NCBI RefSeq assembly: GCF_018274385.1
Contig: NZ_JAAFYZ010000018.1
Span: 1 to 64,000 of the forward strand
Length of the DNA stretch: 64,000 nucleotides
Reading direction: 5' to 3'
Source of the DNA: Catenulispora pinistramenti
GTDB taxonomy: Bacteria; Actinomycetota; Actinomycetes; Streptomycetales; Catenulisporaceae
Shown here: positions 60,701 to 64,000 of the stretch, in pieces
Layout: each line of letters begins with the position of its first letter
How positions within the stretch are numbered: position 1 is the first letter of the stretch
The notes under the pieces: generated by a model
The model's input: only the letters and a program-made list of their open reading frames with translations
Database searches by the model: none
Told to the model about the DNA's origin: nothing
Program-made: the position numbers and the translations under genes

Positions 60701-63700
60701 CCCCGGCAGGCTGACAGTACCCGGGACGTTGTCCGGCACGCTGGCCCGGACTTCGCCGCCGGCGATCTGCCAGACCTTGCCGGTCGTGCTGATGATCGGC
60801 ACGTCCCAGTTGCCGTGACCGTGGATCATCGCGGTGCTCAGGGCTTCGCCGAGGGGCGCGCCGTTGCAGCCGATGATGGCGACACCGTGGAGGTACGGCA
60901 CGATCGCGGGCTGGTCAAGGTATGCGGCAAGGACCGGTGCCAGCTCCGTCGCGGTGTAGCTGCGGCCTCGGAGCAGGTAGTTGCCGGGGATCGCCGGATC
61001 GCCGTGGACGGCGATGTTCACGATACCGGGCAGGCGGGGCAGGGCCGCGGCCATGCCGAGGTCCTCCGGCTTGTTCACCAAGGTGAAGCCTGCGACATGG
61101 GCGTCGCCGGGGTAGGCCTCATGGTCGTGCCACTGGAGCGATTCGTGCACCGCGGTGGACACGTCGGTGCCCGGCGCGAGTGTCGAGGTGTGCCGGGTGA
61201 TCCAGGTCTGGCGATCCGTCCACGGTCCCCAGACCGGGGCCGCACCGGGGAACGGAATGCGTCCCTCCTGCACGGCGGTGACGAATTCGGGCCGGATCCC
61301 GTCCCAGAACGCGACTTCGTACTCGTTGGGGAACGGCGACTTCGTGCCGAGGGTGGACAGCACGTCGATACCGCCGGGGGCGTCGATCGTGTAGCGGTAG
61401 ACATAGTGGTCCTGGCGGATGGCGAAACCGAGGGTGCTGATCCAGTTCGGCGTCCGGGTGGTGCTGATCAGACCGGTGGCGTGCTTCTGCGCCACGTAGT
61501 AGCGCAGGCTCCGGGCCAGGTCGCGGTTGCCGGGCCGGAAGCCCGTGCCGAAGACGGCACCGGGCTCTCGCAGATCCCAGCGGTACAACGGGGAGTTGTC
61601 ATCGCGGTACCACAGCGGCGACGCCTTGAGCAGTGGGCCGTAGCGGCGCGCGCTGGGCAGCAGCTCCGGCTTGAAGTCTCTGGGGCCGCGACCGAACCCG
61701 ACCGACGTCGTCGGGATCTGGGTGACCTTCGGCGGGAACGCCCGCCAGTGGGCGTCGAACTGGGCCTCGGTGATGTCGAACCGGTCGGAGGCGCCGTCGT
61801 TGAGTACCTGCGCGGGGGCCGAGAACTCGGTGTCGGGGATGCGCAGCAGCCGTCCCCGCGCATCCCGGTACACCTGCTGATCGAAGATGCTGTCCCGAGT
61901 CGGATCGAAGTACCGGGTGCCCAGATTCCGGATCGCTGTCAGGACCTTGCCGACCCGGCGGTTCAGGAGTGCGGCGCCGAACCAGCTGTCCTTGTAGTCC
62001 TTGCCCGGCTTCGTCGTCCCGTGCAGATAGAGGTTCAGAGCGGCTTCGTGCTCTTCGGTCAGCGTGTAGCCGCGGTTCCGAAGGAACTCGGCGGCGGAGG
62101 CGAGGGTCAGGGGTCTGCGGATCCCGGCGGCGTCCACCAGGTCGAACCGGGAGGGGACGAGGCGGTCCGAGCCGCCGGTGAATCCGGTCCAGGTATAGGT
62201 CTCGTCCTCGACGGTCACCGTCAGCGGTTCCGTCGTGGGTTTCGCAGCGGACGAAGTGGGCGCGGCCTCGGACTCAGGACCCGTGTTCGCCTTGATCTTC
62301 TTCAGCGCGTCGCCCAGGATCCGGTCGTAGCTCTGCTGCTTCTTGCCGTCGCTCCAATGGCTCACCGCCGGGACGTGCGCGGCCCCGTTCTGCGCGTTCC
62401 ACCAGGACTTCGGGGTCGGCACGACCGCGGTGCCGTTCATTTTCCCGGCCACGACGCGGCCGTCGGGGTACTGGACCGCCAGGTCGTTCACCGAGGCGAT
62501 GTCCAAGTCCGGGTAGCGCGCGGTCAGCAGTTCGGCGAGCTTGTCGCCGCCGCAGGCCACCAGGGCCAGGCCCTGGCCGTCGGCGAGGGCCTTCTCGACC
62601 AGCGGCCCGAACAGCTTCAGGGTCTGGTCGTCGGTGAGCATGCGACCGTTGACGAGCACGTGTCCGGTCGCGGCGTCGAGGTGGACCGCGAGGGACTTCC
62701 AGCCGGCCGGCATAGTCAGGGCGGAGGCCACGTCGAATTCGTCGCCCCGGTCTATGACCGACCATCCGGTGGCCGTGGTGTGCACCGAGTCCTTGAACGT
62801 CACCGAGACGTCGGTGCCCGACGGGACCCGGAGGTAGCCGTTGGGATGCAACTCGTCGGCGTGCAGCCCGGGTATCGCCTGGTAGAGGTCTTCACTGGTC
62901 TTGATGAAGGAGTCGGCTCCGGGCTTGGCGTAGCCGACGGCGCGCAGGGCTTGGACGATCTCGTAGGCTGAGTGGTCGTGTCCGGCCAGCATCCAGCCGG
63001 TGAGCGCACCGAGGAAGTCCTCGTGATCCCCTGCCGGGTCGAACAGCTTCGCCAGGAGGTAGAGCCGCGCGGCGGTTCCGGACGGACCGGACAGCACCGG
63101 CATCCTGCCGTCGGTCACCACCTTCTGGTACCAGTCGGTGCCGGTCTTCACCTCCGACCACAACTGACCGGTGACCCACGGCAGCGGCTCCCTCTCGTCA
63201 TCCCCGAGTTCGGGATGCGTACGGAGCAGATGGGCCAGTTCGTACTTGCCGAGGCCGACGCCGTAGCCCTTGAGATCGACTTGGGTCATCCGGAACAGCG
63301 CCTTGGCCGGGTCCGGACGCTTGTCCCGGAAGGCGGCGGAGCGCAGCAGGTCCGCGGCCGCCTCGGTCTTCGGGGTGAGCGCCGTGCCGGCCGCGAGCCC
63401 GCCGAAATGGTTCGCCAGGTGGGGGGACTCAGTGAACTGGATCGCTTGGGCCGTCAGAGAAGCCGATCCGGCCGGCGCGTCCGGCGTCGCCTTGCGGATG
63501 TGCTCGCGGTAGGCGCCGAGCTTGTCGACGTCGACCCGGCCCGCGGTCTTGAGCAGCCACTGGTGGCCGAGGTTGTCGCGGCGCAGCATCGTCGTCAGGA
63601 AGGTGTGCTCGCCCCGGCTGAAATAGGCGCCGTTGTAGAAGGCGGTCATCAGCTCCCGGGTGTTTCCGTCCCTGAGCAGGTCGTCCAGCCTGACGCTGGG

Positions 63701-64000
63701 TCCGACCTGGCCGGAGCCGGTGACATCGTCCTGGAAGAACGCCTTGTCCAGCACCGCGTGGTCCACACCCGGGTTCAGGTTCGCCAGTGTCGTGCGGAGC
63801 TTGACGACCATGTCCCGGGCCGCCGTCAGGCTCGACTGCTTGGCGAGTAGGTACCCGCCGATCCGGGCCTCGTGCGCGGCGTCCTGCTTCGAGGACCCCC
63901 ACGCGTACGGGGCCACCGAGGACAGCGGGTCGGTGGAGGCGATCGAGTCCGTCGGCGGGCGCACCCAGACGTCATCCCGGTCCGACGGCTCGAACCCGTG
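57758..64000 (-). CDS. Giant polymorphic-toxin-like protein with ADP-ribosyltransferase and twin Fic-type regions (5' end outside window)
   Basis: The frame is open to the right edge, so at least 2080 residues are seen and the N-terminus is missing. Counting from codon 63964: residues about 400-530 and 960-1110 are two similar regions ending in a WW-containing phrase with a conserved LVACGG/AIIGCNG Cys strand, possibly self-processing Cys-peptidase-like; about 785-900 reads as an ADP-ribosyltransferase (LYRWDLREP, LISTTRTPN, PFPNEYEVAFWDGIRPEFV giving R-S(T)T-E); about 1290-1400 is a degenerate Fic-like domain (GGFFGGREG); about 1850-1980 a second Fic-like domain with HLYGDGNGRTHL, matching HxFx(D/E)GNGR with Tyr for Phe and Leu at the last Arg. 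It ends in PAEN repeats. Likely a contact-dependent or secreted effector that modifies target proteins with ADP-ribose or AMP. Confidence 0.78.
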   Translation of the reverse strand, partial: HGFEPSDRDDVWVRPPTDSIASTDPLSSVAPYAWGSSKQDAAHEARIGGYLLAKQSSLTAARDMVVKLRTTLANLNPGVDHAVLDKAFFQDDVTGSGQVGPSVRLDDLLRDGNTRELMTAFYNGAYFSRGEHTFLTTMLRRDNLGHQWLLKTAGRVDVDKLGAYREHIRKATPDAPAGSASLTAQAIQFTESPHLANHFGGLAAGTALTPKTEAAADLLRSAAFRDKRPDPAKALFRMTQVDLKGYGVGLGKYELAHLLRTHPELGDDEREPLPWVTGQLWSEVKTGTDWYQKVVTDGRMPVLSGPSGTAARLYLLAKLFDPAGDHEDFLGALTGWMLAGHDHSAYEIVQALRAVGYAKPGADSFIKTSEDLYQAIPGLHADELHPNGYLRVPSGTDVSVTFKDSVHTTATGWSVIDRGDEFDVASALTMPAGWKSLAVHLDAATGHVLVNGRMLTDDQTLKLFGPLVEKALADGQGLALVACGGDKLAELLTARYPDLDIASVNDLAVQYPDGRVVAGKMNGTAVVPTPKSWWNAQNGAAHVPAVSHWSDGKKQQSYDRILGDALKKIKANTGPESEAAPTSSAAKPTTEPLTVTVEDETYTWTGFTGGSDRLVPSRFDLVDAAGIRRPLTLASAAEFLRNRGYTLTEEHEAALNLYLHGTTKPGKDYKDSWFGAALLNRRVGKVLTAIRNLGTRYFDPTRDSIFDQQVYRDARGRLLRIPDTEFSAPAQVLNDGASDRFDITEAQFDAHWRAFPPKVTQIPTTSVGFGRGPRDFKPELLPSARRYGPLLKASPLWYRDDNSPLYRWDLREPGAVFGTGFRPGNRDLARSLRYYVAQKHATGLISTTRTPNWISTLGFAIRQDHYVYRYTIDAPGGIDVLSTLGTKSPFPNEYEVAFWDGIRPEFVTAVQEGRIPFPGAAPVWGPWTDRQTWITRHTSTLAPGTDVSTAVHESLQWHDHEAYPGDAHVAGFTLVNKPEDLGMAAALPRLPGIVNIAVHGDPAIPGNYLLRGRSYTATELAPVLAAYLDQPAIVPYLHGVAIIGCNGAPLGEALSTAMIHGHGNWDVPIISTTGKVWQIAGGEVRASVPDNVPGTVSLPGATTWWAPGAGPTHAPQNVWTVHGRGLLTPDLGSELTGTYQHVLATYYPLATGTARMSPFAGKALSLGPYSWSGPHSSRAHENALAIERQNGPEKLSVVQPGADLQKVLGIDPQAGNGFSPSPGLLAAAKKILDGPPLHLDADSFDSFRDDLVKDLPGLDRIPFHDAATGLPKNFTFSGRKVSAIAADLTEETYQGRRLLASYDGADSILHEDLPTFEVTAAKLGERQSDLPVALVKDGVVRPNYSPASGRVLLRTILDNYRLDVSRLSDHPYDQLRTIARTVRALQVGGFFGGREGSVVRNVLLQKLLLDRGFGTAKLDFARPEEVSSSAQVLQANPWADNPWADNAETAAPAADPHLDPDELFSGSRPLPEIVDELVAGITRAGNTHQASPEAQLLVARPDTTLTVRQDKELPNNPVLVYKDSGPSRTWTISAYAGGLFSFSGAKSAGAFQSHMALHWLTGGRDSSLPFSKLPSAVRAKMVSALMDLHEWKPGYDLAAQAKEAERALAWSDPRTLDSLDGYVPEHGGLIWLANDKFVGAARVVQTSGPLGPMIEVETFVPAHNRVATITWEHFKALTAENFPAAKYVVGSDVDTALGSGYSELIRNSRRNLSDVLPEGEWWKLYINPKDHKSAEQVLDNPAWSGAGMERPGDLYDIEKRVSKQEQGRPPEANSGDVVPGHGQYPFRDSMESAYKKFLDSADGSQLGFAEYHLFHAETVKLMPRNKFTNFHKPSTVLHEPDEAKTQFPISGKPADDLENETYLGRHLLQRESADNNLSQLVSERDVTLHPDDPPLDDPYYRRSNLVPWGEYKQSELPITVHTDSNIYANYSLSARQPIYRAIMHEYVKGIRAATDDGAKLTAIAKAVRALHISHLYGDGNGRTHLSLLLQKLLLDNGFGVTVLPGTDIRGAGTFDSLFSGGYPLTAIVEAINHGMVPPPPVPDVDVDLGLDQTGPPVQTGHPAENPAENPAENQVLVTTG

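Noticed and set aside
58982-62971. A 1329-aa plus-strand frame opposite the toxin
   Set aside because: It is antisense to the toxin gene, Arg/Gly/Val-rich and without domain motifs; the minus strand carries ADP-ribosyltransferase and Fic-type motifs.
1-64000. CRISPR arrays, rRNA, tRNA genes, insertion sequences
   Set aside because: I saw no regular repeat-spacer array, no cloverleaf-like sequence with a conserved T-loop, no rRNA segments and no transposase frame. By-eye reading could miss a tRNA; tRNAscan would settle it.

Overview
The window is very GC-rich DNA with dense, often overlapping genes, many GTG/TTG starts and long C-rich hairpins without T tracts. Gene content (CsbD-like, Hsp20, PadR, twin-arginine phosphatases, F420/FMN luciferase-like enzymes, a polymorphic toxin beginning with the actinobacterial GFEP-DRDDVWVRPP type segment) points to a filamentous actinomycete. 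I cannot name the genus.

Layout. (1) 1-10.1 kb: housekeeping and stress genes: trehalose-6-phosphate synthase (otsA), a PRC-barrel/DUF2382 protein, a short MerR regulator, a class II glutamine amidotransferase, CsbD, an FMN-binding glutamate-synthase-like protein, Hsp20 and tiny membrane proteins, separated by hairpins and short tandem repeats. (2) About 10.5-40.6 kb: a biosynthetic gene cluster whose core is phosphonate chemistry. PEP mutase (27774-28661, intact EDK-x5-NS signature) makes phosphonopyruvate, a ThDP phosphonopyruvate decarboxylase (22623-23768) makes phosphonoacetaldehyde, and an iron-type alcohol dehydrogenase (21481-22626) should reduce it to 2-hydroxyethylphosphonate. Around this core are dispersed NRPS parts (one adenylation domain, two free carrier proteins, two PCP-condensation proteins, two thioesterase-like proteins with Cys in the nucleophile position), an ATP-grasp ligase, a FemAB/GNAT-like transferase, two Fe(II)/2-oxoglutarate oxygenases, a haem-oxygenase-like diiron oxidase with a complete predicted ligand set, three luciferase-like flavin enzymes, a methyltransferase, an O-carbamoyltransferase with a tiny SxtJ-like partner and an SGNH protein, an MFS exporter, and a sugar branch (GT4, GNAT, phosphoglucose/phosphomannose isomerase). 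The likely product is a carbamoylated, oxidatively tailored phosphono-peptide, possibly glycosylated. I do not recognise this gene combination as a known pathway; this is the candidate undescribed system. (3) 40.7-54 kb: a membrane protein, two exported metallophosphatases, PadR, TetR and ArsR regulators, an epimerase, an MFS transporter, hydrolases. (4) 54.1-64 kb, all on the minus strand: a huge toxin-like protein (cut by the window edge) with an ADP-ribosyltransferase-like region and two Fic-type regions, the first with a destroyed active site, followed by a putative immunity protein, a two-TM secreted-domain protein and a DUF6188/SnoaL hybrid.

How the cluster may work together: the minus operon MFS-LLM-TE-PCP/C-PCP (10.5-16.2 kb) diverges from the plus operon Fem-ATPgrasp-PCP-A (16.5-20.6 kb); the minus operon hydrolase-reductase-decarboxylase and the plus operon PEPmutase-SGNH-HDO-carbamoyltransferase-SxtJ-PCP/C supply and decorate the phosphonate. 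No pathway-specific regulator is visible inside the cluster. All domain assignments are by eye from translated sequence; no database search was run.
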